Positions 1 to 5,498 of a stretch of 5,817 nt of DNA are shown here, one piece after another. Source of the DNA: Desulfovibrio sp. Dsv1 (GTDB lineage Bacteria > Desulfobacterota > Desulfovibrionia > Desulfovibrionales > Desulfovibrionaceae); contig APFI01000049.1 of NCBI GenBank assembly GCA_000403945.1, forward strand, positions 1-5,817. The letters are read 5' to 3'. The position numbers were made by a program, and so were the translations under genes. The notes under the pieces were generated by a model. It did no database searches. It worked only from the letters and a program-made list of their open reading frames with translations, and was not told the origin of the DNA. Numbering within the stretch: position 1 is the first letter of the stretch; every line of letters starts with the position of its first letter.

Positions 1-339
1 GTTCGTTCGTTTACCTGGCAGCCTCAATGATTTGGATCAGATGGTTTGCAAACATACCCTAGTCAAGATCCACAACATTGACATCCTCCCCCGACTTTAG
101 TCGGGGGAGGATGTCAATGTTCGGAACTGGCCTGGAAAATTTACCGGCGCGCTGCCGACACTGAACTCTGTCAGCCCCGGCATTTTCGGGATTTCAATCT
201 GTCCCGTCCCGCCTTGGGAAAGAAAGTGACCCGCCGCTACGGGCCCCCCCGCCGGGAGATGCCGTGGTTACGCCCCGCGCGGATCTCCTTGCCCCTGCTG
301 CGTACGCCGCGAGAGGAATAGCCGGACGTGTTGCGCGCA
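1..339. other. Intergenic stretch without a convincing gene
   Basis: No reading frame here shows a recognisable protein, a good ribosome binding site or plausible codon use. One frame is open from the left edge (position 2) to a TAG at 98-100, which falls inside the palindrome. It could be the tail of an upstream gene but I recognise nothing in it. The stretch lies downstream of the minus-strand rlpA operon, so a terminator for that operon is expected here. I see only weak stems, for example a 4-bp stem pairing 230-233 with 240-243, followed on the minus strand by a T-rich but interrupted tract. The only strong structure is the palindrome at 74-121. Confidence 0.6.
74..121. repeat. Perfect 48-bp palindrome, IS200/IS605-end-like or terminator hairpin
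   Basis: Bases 74-96 are the exact reverse complement of 99-121, with only TT (97-98) between them. The arm reads AACATTGACATCCTCCCCCG and then ACT. The inner part, TTGACATCCTCCCC, resembles from memory the subterminal hairpin motif at the ends of many IS200/IS605 (tnpB/IS1341-type) elements. No tnpA or tnpB is visible in the window, so it would be an element end extending off the left edge, a solitary remnant or a non-autonomous palindromic element. The other reading is a bidirectional transcription terminator downstream of the minus-strand rlpA operon, but neither arm is followed by a T run. The inverted repeat is certain; its identity is inferred. Confidence 0.75.
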
Positions 340-1044
340 TCAGTTCCCCCCTACCACAAAGGCATGGGGGTAGAGCGTCCTGAACAGCTCCAGCATCTGC
401 TGCGCACCGTTGGAATCCTGCCACGGCCCCACCTGCACATTCCACATGTTGTTGCTGCCGAACTGCAAGCGGCCCTTGTGCCCGGATCGGCTCAGGATGT
501 CGGTCAGCTTGTGGGCATTGTCCTTGTTGGCGAAGGCCCCCACCTGCACGTAGAAGGGGCCGGGCATGTCGCCGTCCTCGCGCATCTGGGGAATGTCGCC
601 CAGGCTCTGGACGCGCACCCTGGCCGTGCCCATCATGTCCAAACGCGTGGCCGCGCCGCGCGAGAGGTCGATGACCCGGTCGTCCACAAAGGGGCCCCGG
701 TCATTGACCCGCACGATGATGGAGCGGCCGTTGCCTAGGTGGGTGACGCGCACCTTGGTGCCTAAAGGCAGGATTTTATGGGCCGCAGTCATGGCATACT
801 GGTTGTAGCGCTCGCCATTGGCGGTTTTTTTGCCGTGGAAACCCGGCCCGTACCAGGAGGCTACGCCCACTTCCACAAAGCCGTGGGCGGATTTGAGCGG
901 ATAATAGGTTTTGCCGCGCACGGTGTAGGGCGTGCTGCCCGGCACGCCGCCCTTGCGCCAGGAGTGCGTACCGCAGCCGTTCAGAAGAACCGCGCAGAGC
1001 AGGAGAGCCAGGCAGACCCGCAGGGTGCGGAAGGCCCTGTTCAT
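340..1044 (-). CDS. RlpA-like septal ring lytic transglycosylase lipoprotein with SPOR domain
   Basis: This is a 234-aa secreted lipoprotein. The N-terminus has basic residues, a hydrophobic stretch (about 8-21) and a lipobox L21-N22-G23-C24, so it should be lipidated at C24 and anchored in the outer membrane. Residues about 58-146 form the RlpA double-psi beta-barrel, with the signature GVASWYGPGFHGKKTANGE, the TAAHK motif and VNDRGPF. E78, H89 and D115 sit where RlpA-type transglycosylases carry their key polar residues. Residues about 162-232 are a SPOR domain (PFYVQVGAF at its start, WNVQVGPW inside), which binds denuded septal peptidoglycan. Family knowledge suggests a role in daughter-cell separation; catalytic activity varies among RlpA proteins and is not proven here. 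It is the last gene of the minus-strand operon: its ATG overlaps the preceding stop as ATGA, with a GGAG (1053-1056) 8 nt upstream. Confidence 0.9.
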   Translation of the reverse strand: MNRAFRTLRVCLALLLCAVLLNGCGTHSWRKGGVPGSTPYTVRGKTYYPLKSAHGFVEVGVASWYGPGFHGKKTANGERYNQYAMTAAHKILPLGTKVRVTHLGNGRSIIVRVNDRGPFVDDRVIDLSRGAATRLDMMGTARVRVQSLGDIPQMREDGDMPGPFYVQVGAFANKDNAHKLTDILSRSGHKGRLQFGSNNMWNVQVGPWQDSNGAQQMLELFRTLYPHAFVVGGN

Positions 1045-1952
1045 GCGTCAGGCTCCAGGGCGTTCATGCAGCGCAGCTCGCCGCTCTGGGCGCATGCGGC
1101 GCACAGCGCCGTGTCGTCTTCCCCGGCGGAACCGGCCTCCAGCCCGCGCAGCAGATCCAAGCCTTCGGCGTTGAGCAGATTCCGCTCCCGCGCACGCCGC
1201 AACAGGGCCTGGGCGGGCTCCTGCCGGCCGGATTCCAGGAAATCACGCGCGGCCAGCAGATAGAGACGCGCTGGATCGCCGTTATACAGGGTCGTGAGCA
1301 ACTCCGGATAATACTGCCCAAAGACCTCGCGAGCCAAAAGTTCCTCGCAGGCCAGCCAGCGGGCCAGACGGCCGTTGTCGCCTTCCTCGGTCAGATAACG
1401 GGTCAGCAGGAAAAGGCCGTGCGACAGCACATGCAGGATGCGCTCCAGTTCACGCGCCGAACTTTCGGCGGTCTGGGCGCCCAGGGCACCCAGGGGGCCG
1501 TAGAGTTCGTCAGTCGCCGCCGGATGGCGGCCCAGCTGGGCTAGGCGGTTGGCATAATGCTGTCCCTGGAAGGCGTCTTCCTTGAGCTTGGCACATTCGT
1601 GAAAAGCGTAACCCACACACCAGTCGATGAGGGCTTCCACCGGGCTCTGCATGACCATGCCGTCGGGATGCGGGCTGGCCGCGTACCGACATGGCACGAT
1701 GCCCTGGTCTTCCACTGTTGGAGTCGGGCGGATCGCATTGCGGAACAGGTGATGGGCCGTGTCCTTGAGCCGCCAGAACACGCCCTTGCGCATGGCCTCG
1801 CCCAGCAGGTCGCGCAGGGCCGAGTAGGATACCGTGCCGTCGCGCTCAAAGCGCCGCCGCTGGTCGGACAACAGTCGGAAGACCATGCAGTAGTCGCGTA
1901 CCAGGTCGCGCACAAAAAAGGCTCTGTTGGCCAGCAGCCAGCGTTCGCTCAC
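1041..1952 (-). CDS. Conserved-looking hypothetical protein, 303 aa, soluble
   Basis: I do not recognise this protein. It is predicted to be soluble and largely alpha-helical, with no signal peptide or membrane segment. The N-terminal part (about 1-75) is rich in Arg, Phe and Leu. The middle contains a conserved-looking stretch ALIDWCVGYAFHECAKLKED (about 108-127). The part from about 225 to 270 looks like a helical hairpin repeat of TPR type (LYLLAARDFLESGRQEPAQA). The C-terminus carries a small cysteine cluster, CAAC followed by another Cys about seven residues later. The start is GTG, supported by a strong GGGAGGA (1959-1965) 6 nt upstream. Its start overlaps the preceding gene as GTGA and its stop overlaps rlpA as ATGA, so it belongs to a tightly coupled operon. 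A cell-envelope or division link is suggested only by the RlpA neighbour. Confidence 0.85.
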   Translation of the reverse strand: MSERWLLANRAFFVRDLVRDYCMVFRLLSDQRRRFERDGTVSYSALRDLLGEAMRKGVFWRLKDTAHHLFRNAIRPTPTVEDQGIVPCRYAASPHPDGMVMQSPVEALIDWCVGYAFHECAKLKEDAFQGQHYANRLAQLGRHPAATDELYGPLGALGAQTAESSARELERILHVLSHGLFLLTRYLTEEGDNGRLARWLACEELLAREVFGQYYPELLTTLYNGDPARLYLLAARDFLESGRQEPAQALLRRARERNLLNAEGLDLLRGLEAGSAGEDDTALCAACAQSGELRCMNALEPDA

Positions 1953-2218
1953 GCTTCGTCCTCCCGCAGCAGGGCTCTGGCCACGGCCAGGTCGTAGAGC
2001 TTGAGGGGATCGGCCTCCTGGTTGCGTTCCGTCTGGAACAAGAGGGCCGCGTTCCTCACCACGTCCAAACTGAGCCAGGGATGGCGCTCCCAGATTTCGG
2101 GATGGTCCGCCTGCCAGAGGCGGAATTCCACTTCGCCGTCCGGTCCCCGCCGCACGTAGACCCTAGTCTGGTTGTTGCCGGCTTGGGGGTGGTAATACAA
2201 GCCGCGTTCGTCTTTCAT
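1949..2218 (-). CDS. Small hypothetical protein, 89 aa
   Basis: This is a small acidic-to-neutral soluble protein of unknown function and the first gene of the minus-strand operon. It begins MKDERGLYYHPQAGNNQTRV and continues with a beta-rich looking part (VYVRRGPDGEVEFRLW, about 20-35), a Trp-rich segment around HPEIWERHPWLSLD, and a helical C-terminus. There is no signal peptide, membrane segment or cysteine motif. The ATG at 2218 has only a weak GGA upstream, but it is about 50 nt from the predicted start of a good promoter. The stop overlaps the next gene's GTG by 4 bp (GTGA). That coupling, and codon use similar to its neighbours, supports a real gene. Confidence 0.8.
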   Translation of the reverse strand: MKDERGLYYHPQAGNNQTRVYVRRGPDGEVEFRLWQADHPEIWERHPWLSLDVVRNAALLFQTERNQEADPLKLYDLAVARALLREDEA

Positions 2219-2275
2219 GGCTGTCCGTTTGGTTGCTGTGGTTTTGTCTTATACATGGAAAGATGAAGCACCTGT

Positions 2276-2305
2276 ATTCTATGCCCAAAGCGCCATCTTT
2301 GCCAA
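2276..2305 (-). promoter_or_regulatory. Candidate sigma70 promoter for the minus-strand rlpA operon
   Basis: On the minus strand the -35 box is TTGGCA (2300-2305, 5 of 6 to consensus) and the -10 box is TAGAAT (2276-2281, 5 of 6), with an 18-bp spacer. Transcription would start near 2269, leaving a leader of about 50 nt before the 89-aa gene. The -35 box abuts the dyad at 2306-2337, which would be well placed for an operator. The boxes are seen directly; promoter activity is inferred. Confidence 0.55.
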
Positions 2306-2337
2306 GACCGCGCATCATCCCCCGGGGGAGAGCGGTC
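2306..2337. promoter_or_regulatory. GC-rich dyad in the divergent control region
   Basis: The outer arms GACCGC (2306-2311) and GCGGTC (2332-2337) are exact reverse complements. Between them lies the 12-bp palindrome TCCCCCGGGGGA (2318-2329). The two symmetries are offset by about 2 bp. The element starts directly beside the -35 box of the minus-strand promoter and lies about 40 bp upstream of the candidate dsr promoter. It could be a protein-binding site affecting one or both directions, or a hairpin if transcribed. I do not recognise it as the site of a named regulator. Confidence 0.4.
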
Positions 2338-2378
2338 GCGCCGCTGGTGAAAATGTGGTCAATGTTCGGCTCTGCTGG

Positions 2379-2407
2379 TTGTCATCAGGAGAAAAATAAG
2401 ATATGCA
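2379..2407 (+). promoter_or_regulatory. Weak candidate promoter for dsrABD
   Basis: The best plus-strand match upstream of dsrA is TTGTCA (2379-2384, 5 of 6 to the -35 consensus), 17 bp before TATGCA (2402-2407, only the TAT part of a -10 box). The A-rich spacer (GAGAAAAATAAG) contrasts with the GC-rich surroundings. If used, transcription would start near 2414 and leave a leader of about 255 nt. dsr genes are among the most highly expressed in sulfate reducers, so a stronger or activator-dependent promoter elsewhere in 2220-2660 is possible. Confidence 0.3.
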
Positions 2408-2656
2408 ACGAATAGACCGCGTTGCGGCCCGAAAAGGGGCCGAAGCTCTGGCTCGCCCGCTCGTTCCTGATCCCTTTGGGGCGTTCCGCTGTGGCGGAGC
2501 GGGCGTCGCGGCGGCTTGGAAAGTTGCCGGCGGCACCGGGGCGAGACACATTCCCGCCGCAGATCGGCGTACGTGCAGAAGTCCGTTTTGCGATGCTCCG
2601 GGATTGGCGCACCGGAACGGCATGTCACGCGATGGCGTGATACAATCAAACCATGT
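2408..2656 (+). promoter_or_regulatory. Structured upstream/leader region of dsrA
   Basis: This gene-free stretch lies between the candidate promoter and the dsrA ribosome binding site. It contains several local hairpins. CGGCCC (2425-2430) pairs with GGGCCG (2437-2442) across a 6-nt loop. An 8-bp stem pairs 2482-2489 with 2494-2501 (one G-U pair) around a TGTG loop. A small TGCC/GGCA stem lies at about 2525-2535, and a strong stem at 2623-2642 has its own entry. No T run follows any of them, so they are not classical terminators. I do not recognise a known riboswitch class. Whether the region is transcribed depends on the true start site. Confidence 0.4.
2623..2642 (+). promoter_or_regulatory. 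Stem-loop just upstream of the dsrA ribosome binding site
   Basis: TCACGC (2625-2630) and GCGTGA (2635-2640) are perfect reverse complements around the loop GATG. A G-U and a U-A pair extend the stem to 8 bp (2623-2642). It ends 14 nt before the GGAGG of dsrA. In RNA it could protect the message 5' region or influence ribosome loading; in DNA the same symmetry could be an operator. It does not pair with the ribosome binding site itself. Confidence 0.45.
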
Positions 2657-2661
2657 GGAGG
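2657..2661 (+). promoter_or_regulatory. dsrA ribosome binding site deciding the start
   Basis: GGAGG lies 7 nt before the ATG at 2669 but only 1 nt before the in-frame ATG at 2663. The spacing therefore favours 2669, giving a protein that begins MAKYATP, like known DsrA proteins. Confidence 0.8.
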
Positions 2662-2668
2662 TATGGCA

Positions 2669-3982
2669 ATGGCGAAATATGCAACCCCCCAGTTGGATCA
2701 GCTCGAATCAGGCCCTTGGCCGAGCTTTGTGTCCGACATCAAACAGGAAGCGGCCGCGCGGGCCAAAAATCCCAAGGATCTTGACTACCAGATCCCGGTG
2801 GATTGCCCTGAAGACCTGCTCGGCGTGCTGGAACTCTCCTACGCCGAAAAGGAAACTCACTGGAAGCACGGCGGCATCGTGGGCGTGTTCGGCTACGGCG
2901 GCGGCGTTATCGGCCGTTACTGCGACCAGCCCGAGAAGTTCCCCGGCGTGGCTCACTTCCACACCATGCGTGTGGCCCAGCCTGCGGGCAAATACTACAA
3001 TTCCGAGTTTCTGCGCGCCCTGTGCGACATCTGGGATCTGCGCGGTTCCGGCCTGACCAACATGCACGGTTCCACCGGCGACATCGTGCTGCTGGGGACC
3101 CAGACCGTCCAACTGGAAGAAGTCTTCCACGAACTGACCCACAAGATGAATGTGGACCTCGGCGGTTCCGGTTCCAACCTGCGTACGCCTGAAGCCTGCC
3201 TCGGCCAGTCCCGCTGCGAGTACGCCTGCTACAACACGCAGGACATGTGCTATCAGCTGACCATGGATTATCAGGACGAACTGCACCGTCCGGCCTTCCC
3301 CTACAAGTTCAAGTTCAAGTTCGACGGATGCCCCAACGGATGTGTCTGCGCCATGGCCCGTTCCGACTTTGCCGTGGTGGGCACCTGGAAGGACGACATC
3401 AAGATCGACCAGGAAAAGGTCAAGGCTTATGTGGCCGGCGAAATCAAGCCCAACGCGGGTGCGCACGCCGGGCGCGACTGGGGCAAATTCGACCTCCAGA
3501 AGGAAGTCATTGACCGCTGCCCTTCCCACTGCATGAGGTGGGACGGTTCCAGGCTTTCCATCAAGACCGCCGACTGCGTGCGCTGCATGCACTGCATCAA
3601 CACCATGCCCCATGCCCTGCATATCGGCGACGAGCGCGGCGCCAGCATCCTGGTGGGGGCCAAGGCCCCTGTGGTGGACGGCGCGCAGATGGGTTCGCTG
3701 CTTGTTCCCTTCATCTCCTGTGAAGCCCCCTATGATGATATCAAAGAAGTCATTGAAAAAATCTGGGATTGGTGGATGGAAGAAGGCAAAAACCGCGAGC
3801 GCGTGGGCGAAACCATGAAGCGCCTCTCCTTCCAGAAGCTGCTGGAAGTCACCGACACGCCAGCCATGGCCTGCCAAGTGAAAGCGCCGCGTACCAATCC
3901 GTTTATCTTCTTCAGGGAAGAGGAAGTGCCCGGCGGCTGGAATCGCGATCTTGCCGAGTTCCGCAAACGCCATCAACGCTAG
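2669..3982 (+). CDS. dsrA: Dissimilatory sulfite reductase, alpha subunit
   Basis: This is the alpha subunit of the cytoplasmic DsrAB enzyme. DsrAB reduces sulfite with six electrons, passing sulfur to DsrC, at the end of sulfate or sulfite respiration. The 437-residue length matches D. vulgaris DsrA from memory. The N-terminal half-domain (about 60-135) precedes the siroheme/[4Fe-4S] domain. Cluster ligands C177, C183, C221 and C225 are all present (CLGQSRC and CPNGC). An inserted ferredoxin-type domain follows, with C284 and C303, C306, C309 (CVRCMHC). In desulfoviridin-type enzymes the DsrA site holds iron-free sirohydrochlorin and is structural; I infer the same here. Heterodimerisation with DsrB is by family. 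The gene is intact with no frameshift. It is followed after 18 bp by dsrB, so the two are co-transcribed. Confidence 0.98.
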   Translation: MAKYATPQLDQLESGPWPSFVSDIKQEAAARAKNPKDLDYQIPVDCPEDLLGVLELSYAEKETHWKHGGIVGVFGYGGGVIGRYCDQPEKFPGVAHFHTMRVAQPAGKYYNSEFLRALCDIWDLRGSGLTNMHGSTGDIVLLGTQTVQLEEVFHELTHKMNVDLGGSGSNLRTPEACLGQSRCEYACYNTQDMCYQLTMDYQDELHRPAFPYKFKFKFDGCPNGCVCAMARSDFAVVGTWKDDIKIDQEKVKAYVAGEIKPNAGAHAGRDWGKFDLQKEVIDRCPSHCMRWDGSRLSIKTADCVRCMHCINTMPHALHIGDERGASILVGAKAPVVDGAQMGSLLVPFISCEAPYDDIKEVIEKIWDWWMEEGKNRERVGETMKRLSFQKLLEVTDTPAMACQVKAPRTNPFIFFREEEVPGGWNRDLAEFRKRHQR

Positions 3983-4000
3983 TTAAGGGGGGAAACGAAC

Positions 4001-5146
4001 ATGGCTTTTATTTCTACCGGGTACAATCCCCAGAAACCGATGGAAGGCCGCATCTCCGACATCGGTCCTCATAAGTACGACGACTATTTTCCGCCAGTGA
4101 TCAAAAAGAACTTCGGCAAATGGCTCTATCACGAAATTCTGGAGCCCGGCGTGCTGCTGCACGTAGCCGAAAGCGGCGACAGGGTTTACACCGTCCGCGT
4201 GGGCGGCACCCGCACCATGTCCGTTACTCACATTCGTGAGCTGTGCGACATTGCCGACAAATACTGCGGCGGCTACCTGCGCTGGACCACCCGTAACAAC
4301 ATTGAATTCATGGTGGAAGACGAAGCCACCATGAAGGCCCTGCGCGACGACGTGAATTCCCGCAAGTTCGACGGCGGTTCCTTCAAGTTCCCTGTGGGCG
4401 GTACGGGCGCCAGCGTCAGCAACATGATTCACACCCAGGGCTGGGTGCACTGTCACACCCCCGCCACCGACGCCTCCGGCCCGGTGAAATGCGTGATGGA
4501 CGCCCTGTTTGACGAGTTCAAGCACATGCGCATGCCCGCGCCTGTGCGCGTGGCCCTGGCCTGCTGCATCAATATGTGCGGCGCCGTGCACTGCTCGGAT
4601 ATCGGTCTGGTGGGCATCCACCGCAAGCCGCCCATGATCGACCATGAATGGGCCGACCAGCTCTGCGAAATTCCTCTGGCCGTGGCCGCCTGCCCGACTG
4701 CCGCCGTGCGTCCCACCAAAGTGGAGCACAACGGCGAAAAGGTAAACTCCATCGCCATCAAAGAAGACCGCTGCATGTACTGCGGCAACTGCTACACCAT
4801 GTGTCCGGCCCTGCCCATCGCCGACAGCGAGGGTGACGGCATCGCCATCATGGTGGGCGGCAAGGTTTCCAACCGCATCTCCATGCCCAAGTTCTCCAAG
4901 GTGGTTGTGGGCTACATTCCCAACGAACCGCCGCGCTGGCCCAGCCTGACCAAGACCGTGAAGCACATTGTCGAAGTCTACGCCGCCAACGCCGAAAAAT
5001 ACGAGCGCTTGGGCGAATGGGCCGAACGCATCGGTTGGGAAAGCTTCTTCAAGCTGACCGGCCTTGAGTTCACCCACCACCTCATCGATGACTTCCGCGA
5101 TTCCGCCTACTACACTTGGCGGCAGAGCACCCAGTTCAAATTCTAG
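4001..5146 (+). CDS. dsrB: Dissimilatory sulfite reductase, beta subunit
   Basis: This is the beta subunit of DsrAB and carries the catalytic siroheme. Its 381 residues equal the length I remember for D. vulgaris DsrB. The siroheme-coupled [4Fe-4S] ligands are present as C151 (GWVHCHTP), C188, C189 and C193 (ACCINMCGAVHC), exactly at the D. vulgaris positions. The ferredoxin-type domain shows C231 (CPTAAV) and C258, C261, C264, C268 (CMYCGNCYTMC), which bind the second [4Fe-4S] cluster that feeds electrons in. The C-terminal tail ending YYTWRQSTQFKF is typical. The ATG follows a purine-rich AAGGGGGG about 8 nt upstream. It is separated from dsrA by 18 bp and from dsrD by 54 bp that include a strong hairpin. 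No truncation or missing key residue is seen. Confidence 0.98.
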   Translation: MAFISTGYNPQKPMEGRISDIGPHKYDDYFPPVIKKNFGKWLYHEILEPGVLLHVAESGDRVYTVRVGGTRTMSVTHIRELCDIADKYCGGYLRWTTRNNIEFMVEDEATMKALRDDVNSRKFDGGSFKFPVGGTGASVSNMIHTQGWVHCHTPATDASGPVKCVMDALFDEFKHMRMPAPVRVALACCINMCGAVHCSDIGLVGIHRKPPMIDHEWADQLCEIPLAVAACPTAAVRPTKVEHNGEKVNSIAIKEDRCMYCGNCYTMCPALPIADSEGDGIAIMVGGKVSNRISMPKFSKVVVGYIPNEPPRWPSLTKTVKHIVEVYAANAEKYERLGEWAERIGWESFFKLTGLEFTHHLIDDFRDSAYYTWRQSTQFKF

Positions 5147-5160
5147 GCACTTTGCGTAAC

Positions 5161-5186
5161 CCCGGCGGTGCATCCGCGCCGCCGGG
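5161..5186 (+). promoter_or_regulatory. Strong GC hairpin between dsrB and dsrD
   Basis: CCCGGCGG (5161-5168) pairs perfectly with CCGCCGGG (5179-5186). Inside it, T5169-G5178, G5170-C5177 and C5171-G5176 extend the stem to 11 bp with the loop ATCC. No T run follows: the next bases are ACAGGAG, which contains the dsrD ribosome binding site (AGGAG, 5189-5193), so it is not a classical terminator. Likely roles are protection of the dsrAB message 3' end, an RNA processing point, or adjustment of dsrD translation. The stem is seen; the role is inferred. Confidence 0.6.
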
Positions 5187-5200
5187 ACAGGAGAAAGCTC

Positions 5201-5437
5201 ATGGCTGACGACAAAGACGTTGTTGTTGAATTTCTGAAAAGCAAATCCTCGTCCAAATCCAAGTTCTACTTCAAGGACTTCTTGGAACTCTTCCCAGACA
5301 AAGGTCCCCGTGACGTGAAGAAAATCCTCACCAAGCTGATCAATGAGGAAGTGCTGGAATTCTGGTCCTCCGGTTCCACCAGCATGTATGGTCTGAAGGG
5401 TGCGGGCAAGCAGTCCCACGCCGAGGGCGAAGACTAG
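5201..5437 (+). CDS. dsrD: DsrD, small winged-helix activator of sulfite reductase
   Basis: DsrD is a small protein found beside dsrAB in sulfate and sulfite reducers. It has a winged-helix fold, and biochemical work reports that it stimulates DsrAB turnover in forming the DsrC trisulfide. The 78-residue length equals that of D. vulgaris DsrD from memory. Hallmarks are the KSKFYFKDF segment, the helix around GPRDVKKILTKLINEEVLEFW and the conserved wing and tail SSGSTSMYGLKGAGKQ. I chose the ATG at 5201 because AGGAG lies 7 nt upstream and the protein then begins MADDKD. The in-frame ATG at 5168 sits inside the upstream hairpin and would add a basic, unfamiliar extension. Same-strand position right after dsrB indicates the same operon, possibly with its own control through the hairpin. 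Confidence 0.95.
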   Translation: MADDKDVVVEFLKSKSSSKSKFYFKDFLELFPDKGPRDVKKILTKLINEEVLEFWSSGSTSMYGLKGAGKQSHAEGED

Positions 5438-5498
5438 GCGCAAAGCGGTTCTTTTGTTTTTTCGCGGCGGCAGGCTTCGTCCGCCGGGTCGGTCATGT
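5438..5498 (+). other. T-rich tract and hairpin after dsrD (possible operon end)
   Basis: Shortly after the dsrD stop there is a T-rich stretch (CTTTTGTTTTTT, 5451-5462), preceded only by a poor 3-bp stem (CGC at 5439-5441 with GCG at 5445-5447). A 6-bp stem, CGGCGG (5465-5470) with CCGCCG (5481-5486), comes after the T tract, which is the wrong order for a plus-strand terminator. It could be a leaky or Rho-dependent end of the dsrABD transcript, but I cannot call a clear terminator. Confidence 0.3.

Noticed and set aside
2..100. An open frame from the left edge ending at TAG 98-100
   Set aside because: It is short, unrecognisable and ends inside the palindrome. It could be the tail of an upstream gene, but nothing supports this.
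194..445. An 83-codon open frame on the minus strand overlapping the end of rlpA
   Set aside because: Low-complexity Ala/Gly/Arg composition in GC-rich DNA, overlapping the SPOR domain in another frame.
113..2369. A 12-base match (GTCAATGTTCGG) shared by 113-124 and 2358-2369
   Set aside because: About one or two 12-base matches are expected by chance in a window this size, and the flanks do not align well.
2601..2625. A possible sigma54 promoter (GG...GC pattern) upstream of dsrA
   Set aside because: The GG and GC elements are 12 nt apart instead of 10, and the rest of the consensus is missing.
2516..2668. A 51-residue N-terminal extension of dsrA from the upstream in-frame ATG at 2516
   Set aside because: The extension looks unlike any DsrA. 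The GGAGG at 2657-2661 is spaced correctly only for the ATG at 2669, which gives the usual 437-residue length.
2403..3056. A plus-strand open frame starting after AGGAG (2387-2391) in the dsrA leader and running into dsrA out of frame
   Set aside because: The spacing to its ATG is long (11 nt), codons are mixed, no domain is recognisable, and it would overlap about 390 bp of the genuine dsrA. A leader peptide would be expected to be much shorter.
2708..3976. A 422-codon open frame on the minus strand opposite dsrA
   Set aside because: It mirrors dsrA codons in GC-rich sequence, is rich in His, Val and Gly without any recognisable domain, and has no ribosome binding site. The plus-strand dsrA is unambiguous.
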